A stretch of DNA of 50,584 bases from Oscillospiraceae bacterium (GTDB lineage: Bacteria; Bacillota; Clostridia; Oscillospirales; Oscillospiraceae), in assembly GCA_017397835.1 (NCBI GenBank), contig JAFQHV010000038.1, positions 1 to 50,584 on the forward strand, read 5' to 3'. Shown here one piece after another: positions 6,578 to 16,029 of the stretch (position 1 is its first letter; each line of letters opens with the position of its first letter). The position numbers and the translations under genes were made by a program. The notes under the pieces are model-generated. The model was not told the DNA's origin, made no database searches, and saw only the letters and a program-made list of their open reading frames with translations.

Positions 6578-9500
6578 ATGGTGCGAACAATGAAACGACT
6601 GACGGCCTGGCTATGCTGTATGGCGCTGCTGGTCACGCTGCTGCCTGTGGCGGTAATGGCTGCGGACAGCCCGTTGTCTGCATCTAAATTTATTCGCAGC
6701 GGTGTTTTAACCCTGACGGAAGACACGCAGTTGTCCGCCTTCGGTGCAGCGTTAAGAACCAAAGGCAAGTATACACTAGATTTGAATGGTCACGTTCTGT
6801 CCGGCCCGGAGGCACCCTATATTAGTGTTGGAACCGGTGTTACGTTGACCATCTTGGACAGTGCCGGTGGTGGCGAGATTCGTGGTATCGAGACCGGTAC
6901 CTGCATGATTGACGTGCAGTGGGGTGGCAAGCTGGTGCTGGAGAGCGGCACTCTGACCGGCCACACCAGCACCACCAAGGGCGGTGCCATCTACAACGCC
7001 GGCACGGTGGAAATCAAGGGTGGCACCATCTCGGATAATACTGCTCATATGGGTGGCGGTATCTTTGTGGAGGAAAATTCCACCACCTTGATTTCCGGTG
7101 GCGTGATTACCGGCAACGTTTCCACCCGTCGTGGTGGTGCAATCAGTACAGCGGAACGAAATCTGCCTGACGAGAGTGTTTACCCCGTGGTGGAAATCAC
7201 CGGCGGCGACATTACCGGAAACAAGACCATGGAGCGGGGTGCCACCCTGTACCTGCACACCACCAAGCTGTCCATCAGCGGGGGTAAGATTGGTTACGGC
7301 TACCTTTGGGATACGGCCAAGTCAGCCTATGTTTCCGCGGCCGGAGGACAGGAGAGCTGGCTGCGGGGCAGCATCATCACCCTCAGCGGCGGCACGCTGG
7401 AAGAGGCGGCGGTCCGTCCCGAAAACGGCGGACACAACACCTACCTGACCATCACCGGCAAGCCTGTGGTGGACAGTCTTGCCGTGAGCCTGACCGCGGG
7501 CGACAGCACCACGGTCAGCAGCGTGGAAAATCTGGTTGGCGGCGCGTACGTCAAGTCCTCCGCCCAACTGACGGTGGCGGAGGGAGATACCTCGGTCAAG
7601 GCCAGCGGAACCTATATCTACGAGGCGTCCGCTTCCGCGCCCTCCGGCGAGCCGGTTTTGCCCATCACCAACGTAGTCATGCAGCCGGGCAGCGACATCA
7701 CCCAACGCAACTTCACCTGGTTCTCCCAGAGCGGGGAAACGGGTTACATCACCTGCGCCAAGACGGAGCAGATGTACAACGGCGGCTTCCCGACCTACGC
7801 GGTGAAGGTGGCGGCCACCCGGGATGGGGACAAGTCCCTGCGCCCGGGCTTCTACAACAATAAGGCAACCATCTCCGGACTGGAACCCGGCACCGAATAC
7901 AGCTATCAGCTCTCCAACGGCAGCGACAGGAGCGAGATTTTCACCTTCCGCGTGGGGGAAAAGTCGGACGAGTTCAGCTTCCTCTTTGTGGGTGACCCCC
8001 AGTTGGGTCAGCCGTCCAGCCCTTTGTTCCGGCAAAAAGAGGGCTGGGACCGTACCCTGAACCAGCTGACCACCGACCCCACCTTTGCCGACGTGGATCT
8101 GTGGGTGGGCGCCGGTGACCAGGTCACGGCCGGTGCCGACCACGATGCCCACGCCAATATGTACGACGCGTTTTTGAATAACCAGTGGATGCCCTCCATC
8201 CTGTACAGCAGTGCCGTGGGCAACCACGATGACGGCTCCAAGGGTGACCACTTCCAGCATTTCAACGAGACGGGCTATATGATTAACCCTGCCACCGGGA
8301 AGTACTACGGCTGGACCCAGACCTCCGGCGATACCAACCTGGTAGGTGCCGACTACTGGTACACCTACAACTCGATTTTGTTCGTGTGCCTGAACGTGAA
8401 CGATATGTCCTGGGGCAGCACGGCCCAGGCTCATGCCGGCTACCGCGGCCCCGAAAATCAGAAGCTGGCGCAGTATCATCTGGAATTCATCGACAAGGTG
8501 CTGGAACTGAACCGTGACAACAAGGACATCAAGTGGAAGATCGTGGTCTATCACGAGTCGCCCTACGGTGCCAGCTACCACAACAACTTCACCCGGGACA
8601 GCGCCGGCGAGTATTCCGCCCGACCCGAGCAGTACATGTTCGTGGATATGCGCCAGTACCTGCTGCCCGGCATTGACGAGCGCGGCTTTGACGTGGTTCT
8701 GTCCGGCCACGACCACGTTTACACCCGCACTCACGTAATGGACCATTCCGCGAACAGCACCAACGGCCTGTATTACGGCAACGAATCGGTTTCCGCCCTG
8801 GAAAATACGGCGGAGGACGGCGCCAACTACTACACCTACGCCGACGGAACCACCAGCCCTACCTATGTGAGCTGGACCGACCTGAACGGCGTGACCCACA
8901 CCAACACCAAGCTGGCCTCTGTCCCGGTGAAGGTCACGGCCCCCACCGGCGTGCTGCACATCACCGCCTCGTCCAGTTCCGGCTCCTCTCGCAACGCCGA
9001 CGACTACATCCATCCCATGGCGCTGGTCACCGTGTCCGGCAAGGAGGTGGACCGTCAGGTGGTTCTGGTGGAGGTCACCGATAACACCCTGACCTTTACC
9101 AACTACGCGCTGGGCTCCACCATTGAGGATTATGTGCTGAGTGAGAACGTGCTGGACACCTTCACCATCGAGAAGGCTCCCGGTGCGGACAAGCCGGAGG
9201 CATCCAAAACCTTTGCCGACACGGTGGGTCACTGGGCGCAGAAGGCCGTGGACTATGTGGTGGCCAACGGCATCATGAGCGGCTACAATGCCGATAAGTT
9301 TGGCCCCGACGATACGCTGAACCGCGCCATGATGGTGCAGGTTCTGTACAATAAGGAGGGTCAGCCTGCCCTGAACGGGGCCACCCACAGCTTCAAGGAT
9401 GTCCCGGCGACCCAGTGGTTCAACAACGCGGTCACTTGGGGCAGCAACCGGGGCGTGGTCAGCGGCTTTGGCGGCGGCCTGTTCAAGCCCGAGGATGCGG

Positions 9501-9730
9501 TGACCATCGAGCAGGTGGCGGTCATTCTCCGCAACTACTCCGGTTCGCCCAACGGAAACGGCGATTTGAGCCGCGTGGGCAGCTACAGCGACTGGGCGGC
9601 GGATGCCCTGCGCTGGGCGGTGGAAACCGGTCTGCTGGAGGGAGTCCCCTTCACCAACGCCACCGAACAGGCCACCCGCGCCCAGACGGCGCAGATTTTA
9701 ATGAACTTCAGCCAAATGAATGGGAAGTGA
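6578..9730 (+). CDS. Secreted SLH-anchored beta-helix/purple acid phosphatase-type metallophosphoesterase
   Basis: Cell-surface protein of 1050 residues. A signal peptide (MKRLTAWLCCMALLVTLLPV, cut near AVMA-AD) is followed by a right-handed beta-helix region (about 60-300) of Gly-rich rungs such as GGAIYNAGTVEIKGGTIS. Next are a purple-acid-phosphatase N-terminal Fn3-like domain (about 362-460, ISGLEPGTEYSYQLSNGSD) and a metallophosphoesterase domain (about 465-830). The metal motifs are present: GDPQ, GAGDQ, GNHDD, VVYHES and SGHDH. Three SLH repeats (about 878-1050, FADTVGHWAQ onward) should hold it on pyruvylated wall polymer. The substrate is unknown; phosphate esters or phosphorylated wall or host polymers are possible. 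GGAGG precedes the ATG; the next gene starts 10 bases after the stop. Confidence 0.88.
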   Translation: MVRTMKRLTAWLCCMALLVTLLPVAVMAADSPLSASKFIRSGVLTLTEDTQLSAFGAALRTKGKYTLDLNGHVLSGPEAPYISVGTGVTLTILDSAGGGEIRGIETGTCMIDVQWGGKLVLESGTLTGHTSTTKGGAIYNAGTVEIKGGTISDNTAHMGGGIFVEENSTTLISGGVITGNVSTRRGGAISTAERNLPDESVYPVVEITGGDITGNKTMERGATLYLHTTKLSISGGKIGYGYLWDTAKSAYVSAAGGQESWLRGSIITLSGGTLEEAAVRPENGGHNTYLTITGKPVVDSLAVSLTAGDSTTVSSVENLVGGAYVKSSAQLTVAEGDTSVKASGTYIYEASASAPSGEPVLPITNVVMQPGSDITQRNFTWFSQSGETGYITCAKTEQMYNGGFPTYAVKVAATRDGDKSLRPGFYNNKATISGLEPGTEYSYQLSNGSDRSEIFTFRVGEKSDEFSFLFVGDPQLGQPSSPLFRQKEGWDRTLNQLTTDPTFADVDLWVGAGDQVTAGADHDAHANMYDAFLNNQWMPSILYSSAVGNHDDGSKGDHFQHFNETGYMINPATGKYYGWTQTSGDTNLVGADYWYTYNSILFVCLNVNDMSWGSTAQAHAGYRGPENQKLAQYHLEFIDKVLELNRDNKDIKWKIVVYHESPYGASYHNNFTRDSAGEYSARPEQYMFVDMRQYLLPGIDERGFDVVLSGHDHVYTRTHVMDHSANSTNGLYYGNESVSALENTAEDGANYYTYADGTTSPTYVSWTDLNGVTHTNTKLASVPVKVTAPTGVLHITASSSSGSSRNADDYIHPMALVTVSGKEVDRQVVLVEVTDNTLTFTNYALGSTIEDYVLSENVLDTFTIEKAPGADKPEASKTFADTVGHWAQKAVDYVVANGIMSGYNADKFGPDDTLNRAMMVQVLYNKEGQPALNGATHSFKDVPATQWFNNAVTWGSNRGVVSGFGGGLFKPEDAVTIEQVAVILRNYSGSPNGNGDLSRVGSYSDWAADALRWAVETGLLEGVPFTNATEQATRAQTAQILMNFSQMNGK

Positions 9731-9740
9731 GGTTAAGAAG

Positions 9741-12700
9741 ATGAGAACTTGTATGAAGAAACTCACGGCTATGCTGTGCTGTATGGCGCTGCTGGTCACC
9801 CTGCTGCCGGCTGCGGCAACCCCTGCCCTTGCGGCGGAGGGGACGGAACTGACCGCCACCTCCGGCAATCTGAATGCGGGCAGCTATTATCTGTCCGGCG
9901 ACCTGACCCTGACCGGCTCTTTGAGTGTGAAGAGCGACGTGTCCATCGACCTGAACGGCCACACCATCACCATGCCCACCAGTGTGGATAAGAGTATGTT
10001 TGTCATTTCCGCCGACGGCGAGCTGACGGTCAAGGACACCGGAACGGGCGGCACGATGCAGTTTGGCACCACCACCTCCGGCGCCCCCGGTGTCAACGTT
10101 ACCGGCAAGTTTACGCTGGAAAGCGGCACCATTACCGGCTGGAAACGCGCCAGCGCGGGCGGCGCGGTTTATCTGAATGCCGGGGCTACCTTTACCATGA
10201 ACGGCGGTTCCATTACCGATTGTGAGGCGACCTACGCCGGTGCGGTCCGTGCGGCGGGCGCCGGGGCCACCTTTACCATGAACGGCGGTACCATCACCGG
10301 CAACAACTGCTCAAACGCCACGAACTACTCCGTCGTGGATCTGCGCGGCACGGCCGACGGCGCTGCCGTGCTGAACGTCAACGGCGGCACCATTTCCGGC
10401 AACACCTGGGGCGGCGCGGCCTATACCGCGGGCGGCAGCGAGATCTACTGCCGTGACACCGTGACCACCATCACCGGCGGCACGCTGGGTCATATTTACA
10501 GCCTGCTGAACAAGCTGTCCACCGGCGACAAGCTGGCCATCAGCGGCAAGCCGGTGATCGCCGGCGTGTGCGTGAAGGACACGGACAACACCCCTGCCAC
10601 CATCACCAAGCTGGTGGAGGGTGCCAGCATCACCGCTCACAACACTGTTTTTGAAACCGACGACACCGTGGTGGTGAACGGCTCGGTCTACACCTACGGC
10701 GTAAAGGAGCCCGCCGCCAGCGACGCGCTGGACTTTTCCGCCGACAGTTCCATCAAGCTCAGCGCCGACGTGACCACCGGCGGCATCAGCCTGACCACGG
10801 CCGGCAACTATGTGCTGGATCTGAACGGCAAGACCGTCAACGGTACCAAAGCCCCCTACATCACCATTGGCAGCGGCGTTACCCTGACCGTCCGGGACAG
10901 CGCCGGCGGCGGCAAGATCAAGGGTATGTCCACCTCTGCCGCCATGCTGAAGGTGGCTGCCGGCGGCAAGCTGGTGCTGGCCAGCGGCACCCTCACCGGC
11001 CACACCAACAGCGGCAACGGCGGCGCGGTGTACAACGCCGGCACCTTCGAGATGACCGGCGGCACCATTTCCGGCAATACCGCCAAGTACGGCGGCGCGA
11101 TTCTGGTCGATAAGGGTTCCGTGACCAACATTTCCGGCGGTACCATCACCGACAACCGCGCCACCTATCGCGGCGGCGCTCTGTCCACCCCCGATGCCAC
11201 TGTGGCCGATGAGGCACTGCAGCCCGTTATCAACATTTCCGGCGGCAGCATCACCGCCAACCGCGCGGACAACAACTCCTCCACCATGTACATCTACACC
11301 TCCAAGGTGACCATTTCCGGCGGTATCATGGGCTATGGCGGCAAGCTGAACGCCACCACCGGCAAGTATGACGACGGCGACGGCGCGGGCGACATCTGGA
11401 TCCGCGGCTCCGTGCTGACCATCACCGGCGGTAAGATGGACGATTTGGCCACCCGACCCGACACTAACTTCAACTTTACCCTGAACATCTCCGGCAATCC
11501 CGAAATCGAGGCGGCGTATCCTGCCTTCACCGTGGGCAACTTCACTACCACCGCCACCGTGGGCACCCTGACCAGCGGCGCTTACATCAAGTCCAACACG
11601 GAGATCCCCGTGGCGGCGGATGCCAAGAACGTCCACGTGACCAGCGGCACCAAGGGTTGGTTCTACCGCTGCGCCACCGACAACGTAGATGACGCGGTGA
11701 CTACCACCGATGCCATTACCAACGTGACCATTCAGCCCGGTGCCGACGAGACCGGCCGCAACTTCAACTGGTTCTCCACCAGCGATGCCGCCGGCTATAT
11801 CACCTACGCCAAGGCCGCCGATCTGGTGGATGGCGTCATGCCTGCCAATGCCGCCAAGGTTGCGGCGGAGCGGGAGGTCTCGCTGAAACCCGGCTACTAC
11901 CACAACAAGGCATCCGTCGTCGGCCTGGAACCCGGCAATGAGTATGCCTATCAGCTGTCCAACGGCAGCGATGTCAGCCCTGTCTATACCTTTGAGGTGG
12001 AGCAGAAGTCTGACACCTTTAACTTTGCCTTTGTGGGCGACCCCCAGCTGGGTCAGCCTCACATCCCCATTGCACGACAGGTGGACGGCTGGAGCCGCAC
12101 CCTTGGCCAGCTGACCGGCGACCCCGTCTTTGCGGGCATTGATCTGGTGGTGTCCGCCGGTGACCAGATCACCTCGGCCGACGCCAACGATGACGGCGTG
12201 ACCAACTCCACTATGTACAACGCCTTCCTCAACCACGAGGAGATGACCGGCCTGACCTTTGCCCCCATGCTGGGCAACCACGACAGCTGGACCCGCGGCG
12301 AGCATTACCAGCAGTTCAACGCCCCCGGCTACATGGTCAACCCCGCTACCGGCAAATACTACGGCATCACCGAGAACTACGGCATGACCAACAGTGCCGA
12401 CTACTGGTTCGTGTACAACAGCGTGCTGTTCGTCTGCCTGAACGTCAACGACTTCGTCTATGGCGGCGCCGCGACCCACACCCAGGCTAAGCGCGACCAG
12501 AACAAGCAGACTGCCGAGTATCACCTGGAATTCATTGACAAGGTGCTGGAGCTGAACGAGGACAACGAGGACATCCAGTGGAAGGTCATCGTCTACCACG
12601 AGTCCCCCTACGGCAGCAGCTATCACGGCAACTTCACGCAGAACGCGGACGGCCTCTATGAGGAGCGCCCCGAGCAGCATATGTTCGTGGATATGCGCGA

Positions 12701-13544
12701 GTACCTGCTGCCCGGCATCTATGACCGGGACTTCGACGTGGTGCTGTCCGGTCACGACCACACCTACACCCGCAGCCACATCCTCAAGCACGAGGCGGTG
12801 GACACCGACAGCCTGTACTACGGCAACGAGACGGTTACCCCCTTTGAGAACACCTTTGGCAATAACTACTACACCTATGCCGATGGCACCACCAGTCCCA
12901 CGTTTGTGAACTGGAGCGACTCCAACGGCGTGGTGCACACCGACAAGAAGACCGCCAGCCTGCCGGTCAAGGTGACCAACCCCGACGGCGTGCTGCACAT
13001 CACCGCCTCCTCCAGCTCCGGCTCCACCAACAACGCCGCCGTTCATGAGCATCCTGCGGTGGCGGTGGTGCACTCCGGCCGCGAGCCCAAGCGTCAGGCC
13101 ATTCTGGTGGAGGTCACTCCCACCACCCTGACCTTTACCAACTACGGTCTGGGTACCGCCAACGAGGATTACGTGCTGGCGGACAACGTCATCGACACCT
13201 TCACCATCGAGCGGGTGGAGGAGCAGAGGGGCACCGTCACCGTGGAGCAGGGGGCCAACGGTACCATCAGCGTGGATAAGACCGAGGGCGCTTACGGCGA
13301 AACGGTCACCGTTACCGTCAAGTCCGACTCCGGCTACAAGCTGAAGGAGATTTTGGTGGACGGCGCTGCCATTGCGGGAAAAACCTTCGCCATCAGCGGC
13401 GACCACATGGTTACCGCGGTGTTTGTTGAGCGCGGCGACGAGCCGCTGCTGGGCAGCTTCAGCCTGCAGGTCATCAAGACCATTACGCTGGAGGGCCAAA
13501 CGGTGGATATTTGCCGCTGGGTCTGGACTCCCTTCGAAGACTGA
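9741..13544 (+). CDS. Secreted beta-helix/metallophosphoesterase paralogue with ICRWVWTPF tail
   Basis: Paralogue of the preceding protein (1267 residues, same signal peptide style CCMALLVTLLPA). It has a longer beta-helix (two arrays, about 60-600), the purple-acid-phosphatase Fn3-like domain (about 660-755) and the metallophosphoesterase (GDPQ near 766, GNHDS near 845, SGHDH near 1003). Unlike its neighbour it has no SLH repeats. After the enzyme comes a divergent InlB-like repeat (VEQGANGTISVDKTEG, YGETVTVTVKSDSGYKL, about 1165-1230) and then a 32-residue tail containing LGSFSL and ending ICRWVWTPFED, shared with the 43171 protein. GAGG lies 7 bases before the ATG at 9741. It probably forms an operon with the 6578 gene. 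Confidence 0.87.
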   Translation: MRTCMKKLTAMLCCMALLVTLLPAAATPALAAEGTELTATSGNLNAGSYYLSGDLTLTGSLSVKSDVSIDLNGHTITMPTSVDKSMFVISADGELTVKDTGTGGTMQFGTTTSGAPGVNVTGKFTLESGTITGWKRASAGGAVYLNAGATFTMNGGSITDCEATYAGAVRAAGAGATFTMNGGTITGNNCSNATNYSVVDLRGTADGAAVLNVNGGTISGNTWGGAAYTAGGSEIYCRDTVTTITGGTLGHIYSLLNKLSTGDKLAISGKPVIAGVCVKDTDNTPATITKLVEGASITAHNTVFETDDTVVVNGSVYTYGVKEPAASDALDFSADSSIKLSADVTTGGISLTTAGNYVLDLNGKTVNGTKAPYITIGSGVTLTVRDSAGGGKIKGMSTSAAMLKVAAGGKLVLASGTLTGHTNSGNGGAVYNAGTFEMTGGTISGNTAKYGGAILVDKGSVTNISGGTITDNRATYRGGALSTPDATVADEALQPVINISGGSITANRADNNSSTMYIYTSKVTISGGIMGYGGKLNATTGKYDDGDGAGDIWIRGSVLTITGGKMDDLATRPDTNFNFTLNISGNPEIEAAYPAFTVGNFTTTATVGTLTSGAYIKSNTEIPVAADAKNVHVTSGTKGWFYRCATDNVDDAVTTTDAITNVTIQPGADETGRNFNWFSTSDAAGYITYAKAADLVDGVMPANAAKVAAEREVSLKPGYYHNKASVVGLEPGNEYAYQLSNGSDVSPVYTFEVEQKSDTFNFAFVGDPQLGQPHIPIARQVDGWSRTLGQLTGDPVFAGIDLVVSAGDQITSADANDDGVTNSTMYNAFLNHEEMTGLTFAPMLGNHDSWTRGEHYQQFNAPGYMVNPATGKYYGITENYGMTNSADYWFVYNSVLFVCLNVNDFVYGGAATHTQAKRDQNKQTAEYHLEFIDKVLELNEDNEDIQWKVIVYHESPYGSSYHGNFTQNADGLYEERPEQHMFVDMREYLLPGIYDRDFDVVLSGHDHTYTRSHILKHEAVDTDSLYYGNETVTPFENTFGNNYYTYADGTTSPTFVNWSDSNGVVHTDKKTASLPVKVTNPDGVLHITASSSSGSTNNAAVHEHPAVAVVHSGREPKRQAILVEVTPTTLTFTNYGLGTANEDYVLADNVIDTFTIERVEEQRGTVTVEQGANGTISVDKTEGAYGETVTVTVKSDSGYKLKEILVDGAAIAGKTFAISGDHMVTAVFVERGDEPLLGSFSLQVIKTITLEGQTVDICRWVWTPFED

Positions 13545-13554
13545 TCGGAACATG

Positions 13555-13592
13555 GCAGGGGCGGCCCGATACGGGCCGTCCCTGCTTTATTC
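13555..13592 (+). terminator. Probable terminator after the phosphoesterase pair
   Basis: Strong stem GCAGGG-G-CGGCCCG / CGGGCCG-T-CCCTGC with an ATA loop, followed by a short broken T tract (TTTATT). Confidence 0.6.
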
Positions 13593-13699
13593 CCGCAAAG
13601 AGCCTGCGTGGAACGCGGGGGCCGTTCCTGCAAGGAACCGGAAAAAGCGGGCAAAAAGGCGGCTTGTCAAGAAAAAATTGAAATTTCATCAAGAATAAC

Positions 13700-13728
13700 T
13701 TGCATTTTACCGGTCAAGATAGTATAAT
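13700..13728 (+). promoter_or_regulatory. Promoter of the liv operon
   Basis: TTGCAT (13700-13705), 17 bases, TATAAT (13723-13728), 89 bases before livJ. A perfect 10-base palindrome TGAAATTTCA (13679-13688) just upstream is a possible operator. Confidence 0.7.
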
Positions 13729-13817
13729 CACTTCATATCCACGCACAAGTGTCTTTTGACGGCGGACAGTGCCGATAAAAAGATACACAAATCCAATCAA
13801 AAAGGAGAAAACAAGTT

Positions 13818-14999
13818 ATGAAGAAGATCATTTCCCTGTCCCTGGCTCTGATCATGGCCCTGGGCCTGGTCGCCTGCGGCGGCGGCGACGTGTCCGGCGA
13901 GCAGGCCGGCGAGAAGGTCGTCAAGATCGGCGTGTTTGAGCCCGCCTCCGGCGACTCCGCTTCCGGCGGCAAGAAGGAGACCCTGGGTATGCAGTACGCC
14001 AACCAGGAGACCCCCACCGTTGAGATCGGCGGCGAGACCTACAAGGTCGAGCTGATCCCCGCGGACAACGGCTCCTCCACCGACAAGGCTCCCACCGCGG
14101 CTGCCGATCTAGTGGCCAAGGATGTTGCCATCGTTCTGGGTTCCTACGGTTCCGGCGTGTCCATGGCCGGCGGCCCCATCTTTGACGAGGCCGGTCTGGC
14201 TGCTCTGGGCGTGACCTGCACCAACCCCAACGTTACCGCCGGTAACGACTACTACTACCGCATCTGCTTCCTGGATCCCTTCCAGGGCACCGTGCTGGCC
14301 AACTTCGGTAAGGATAAGTTCGACGCCAGTGTCGCCTACTGCCTGGGCGAGATCGGCAACGAGTACGACCAGGGTCTGATCACCTTCTTCGAGCAGGCCT
14401 TCACCGCCGCCGGCGGCACCGTCATCAAGGACTCCTTCCCCACCAACAACTCCGACTTCACCTCTTATCTGAACAAGGCCAAGAGCGAGGGTGCCGGCGT
14501 GATCTTCACTCCCGTGTCCATCGCCTACGCCACTCAGATCATCACCCAGGCCAGCTCTCTGGGCATCGAGATCCCCTTCCTGGGCTCCGATACTCTGGAC
14601 GACAACATGGTTCTGGAAGCTGCTAAGGGCACCGACATCCAGCTGTACGTTTCCACCTTCTATCAGGAGGGCGGTAACCCCGAGTTCGACGCCGGTATCA
14701 AGAACTACATCAACAGCGACTCCGTTGCCAAGGACGCCAACGGCGGCAACGACACCATCTCCGCTGTGACCGCCATGGGTTATGACGCTTACTACGTTGC
14801 TCTGGAGGCCATGAAGGCTGCCGGCAGCGTGGAGCCCGAGGCCATCAAGGCTGCTCTGGGCGGCGTGATCTACACCGGCGTGTCCGGCGACATCGCCTTT
14901 GACGAGGTCGGCGACGCCATCCGCGACACCGCTTACATCAAGACCGCCAACACCGCTGACGGTACCTGGGCTCTGGAGACTGTCCAGAAGGCCAACTGA
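13818..14999 (+). CDS. livJ: Liv-type ABC transporter substrate-binding lipoprotein
   Basis: Extracytoplasmic binding protein of 393 residues (Peripla_BP_6 / leucine-binding class) for a branched-chain amino acid or similar ligand. The lipoprotein signal peptide is clear: KKIISLSLALIMALGLVACG with the lipobox L-V-A-C, so the acylated residue is Cys20. The mature part starts KVVKIGVFEPASGDSASGG and has the two-lobe pattern with VAIVLGSYGSGVSMAGG and GVTCTNPNVTAGNDYYYR. AAGGAG precedes the ATG by 10 bases. It is the first gene of livJHMGF, but two strong hairpins after it suggest that it is made in excess over the membrane parts. The ligand cannot be told from sequence. Confidence 0.92.
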   Translation: MKKIISLSLALIMALGLVACGGGDVSGEQAGEKVVKIGVFEPASGDSASGGKKETLGMQYANQETPTVEIGGETYKVELIPADNGSSTDKAPTAAADLVAKDVAIVLGSYGSGVSMAGGPIFDEAGLAALGVTCTNPNVTAGNDYYYRICFLDPFQGTVLANFGKDKFDASVAYCLGEIGNEYDQGLITFFEQAFTAAGGTVIKDSFPTNNSDFTSYLNKAKSEGAGVIFTPVSIAYATQIITQASSLGIEIPFLGSDTLDDNMVLEAAKGTDIQLYVSTFYQEGGNPEFDAGIKNYINSDSVAKDANGGNDTISAVTAMGYDAYYVALEAMKAAGSVEPEAIKAALGGVIYTGVSGDIAFDEVGDAIRDTAYIKTANTADGTWALETVQKAN

Positions 15000-15018
15000 T
15001 AACCAACGGATACACATT

Positions 15019-15048
15019 GCTTGGCGGGGGCCTGTGCCCCCGCCAAGC
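15019..15048 (+). promoter_or_regulatory. Stable GC hairpin after livJ (3'-end stabiliser or attenuator)
   Basis: Perfect 13-base inverted repeat GCTTGGCGGGGGC / GCCCCCGCCAAGC around CTGT, with no T tract after it. Such stems often protect the 3' end of a processed upstream message, here livJ. Confidence 0.6.
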
Positions 15049-15056
15049 GCTGTATC

Positions 15057-15108
15057 TTGGGCTGCCTCGAAAAAGGCTGATTTTTCGGCAGTTTTCGAGA
15101 CAGCCCAA
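15057..15108. repeat. Second inverted repeat between livJ and livH, MITE- or IS-end-like
   Basis: TTGGGCTGcCTCGAAAA pairs with TTTTCGAGaCAGCCCAA over 17 positions with one mismatch, enclosing an 18-base loop. The GGGCTGTCTCGAAAA arm resembles terminal repeats seen on some clostridial IS elements, but no transposase is near. It could be a miniature element or an ordinary regulatory hairpin. Confidence 0.4.
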
Positions 15109-15129
15109 TCTGTGCTTTAGGAGGAACTT

Positions 15130-16017
15130 ATGGAATACATCATTTCCATCCTGCTCTCCGGTATTTCGGTGGGCGGGCAATACGCCCTGATCGCCATTGG
15201 CTACACCATGGTGTACGGCATCCTGCGCCTGATCAACTTCGCCCACGGCGACGTGTTCATGGTGGCGGGTCTGATGGGCATTTACCTGTCGGCCAGCATG
15301 CCCCTGTACGTGGCCATTCCCATGGTCATCGTGCTGACGGCGATTCTGGCGTTCTTCATTGAGCGCGCGGCCTATAAGCCTCTGCGCAGCGCGCCCCGTA
15401 TGTCGGTCATGATCTCCGCCATCGGCGTGAGCTACCTGCTGCAGAACATGGCCACCTACATCACCGGCGCCCAGCCCATGACCTATCCCACCATCCCCGG
15501 TCTGTCCGATACGGTGCAGATCGCCGGCACCCCCACCAAGTGGGCCGTGCTGCTGACTCCCGTGCTGGTGGCGGTACTGGTGGTGGCGCTGACCGTGCTG
15601 ATCAACAAGACCAAGGTGGGCATGGCCATGCGCGCCGTGTCCAAGGACTTTGAGACCGCCCAGCTCATGGGCATCAAGATCAACACCGTTATCTCCGTCA
15701 CCTTCGTCATTGGCTCCGTGCTGGCGGCGGTGGGCTCCATCCTGTACTTTACCAACTACTCCGCCGTTACCCCCACCATCGGCGCCCTGCCCGGCCTGAA
15801 GGCTTTTGTGGCGGCGGTGTTCGGCGGTATCGGCTCCATCCCCGGCGCGGTGATCGGCGCGTTCATCATCGGCATCTGCGAAACGGTCATCAAGGGCCTG
15901 CCCTCTGCCTGGGACGTGTCTGTGTTCTCGGATGCATTTACCTTTGCCCTGCTCGTTATCGTGCTGGTGTTCAAGCCCACCGGCCTGTTTGGCGAGAAGG
16001 CCACCGACAAGGTTTAA
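15130..16017 (+). CDS. livH: Liv-type ABC transporter permease LivH
   Basis: Inner-membrane permease of 295 residues with about eight hydrophobic segments. It has the LivH start YIISILLSGISVGGQYALIAIGYTMVYG and the signature ILRLINFAHGDVFMVAG, then MRAVSKDFETAQLMGI, the cytoplasmic EAA-like loop that meets the ATPases. It ends in a membrane helix and KPTGLFGEK. AGGAGG lies 5 bases before the ATG. It is the partner of livM 12 bases downstream. Confidence 0.94.
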   Translation: MEYIISILLSGISVGGQYALIAIGYTMVYGILRLINFAHGDVFMVAGLMGIYLSASMPLYVAIPMVIVLTAILAFFIERAAYKPLRSAPRMSVMISAIGVSYLLQNMATYITGAQPMTYPTIPGLSDTVQIAGTPTKWAVLLTPVLVAVLVVALTVLINKTKVGMAMRAVSKDFETAQLMGIKINTVISVTFVIGSVLAAVGSILYFTNYSAVTPTIGALPGLKAFVAAVFGGIGSIPGAVIGAFIIGICETVIKGLPSAWDVSVFSDAFTFALLVIVLVFKPTGLFGEKATDKV

Positions 16018-16029
16018 GGAGGTGCCCCA

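Noticed and set aside
6900-7480. Repetitive GGC-rich pattern that could be taken for a tandem repeat or CRISPR-like array
   Set aside because: The repeats vary in length and follow codon phase. They encode beta-helix rungs, and there are no constant repeats with unique spacers.
15057-15108. Reading the second livJ-livH hairpin as a terminator
   Set aside because: No T tract follows, and livH, with its own ribosome site 13 bases later, clearly belongs to the same operon.
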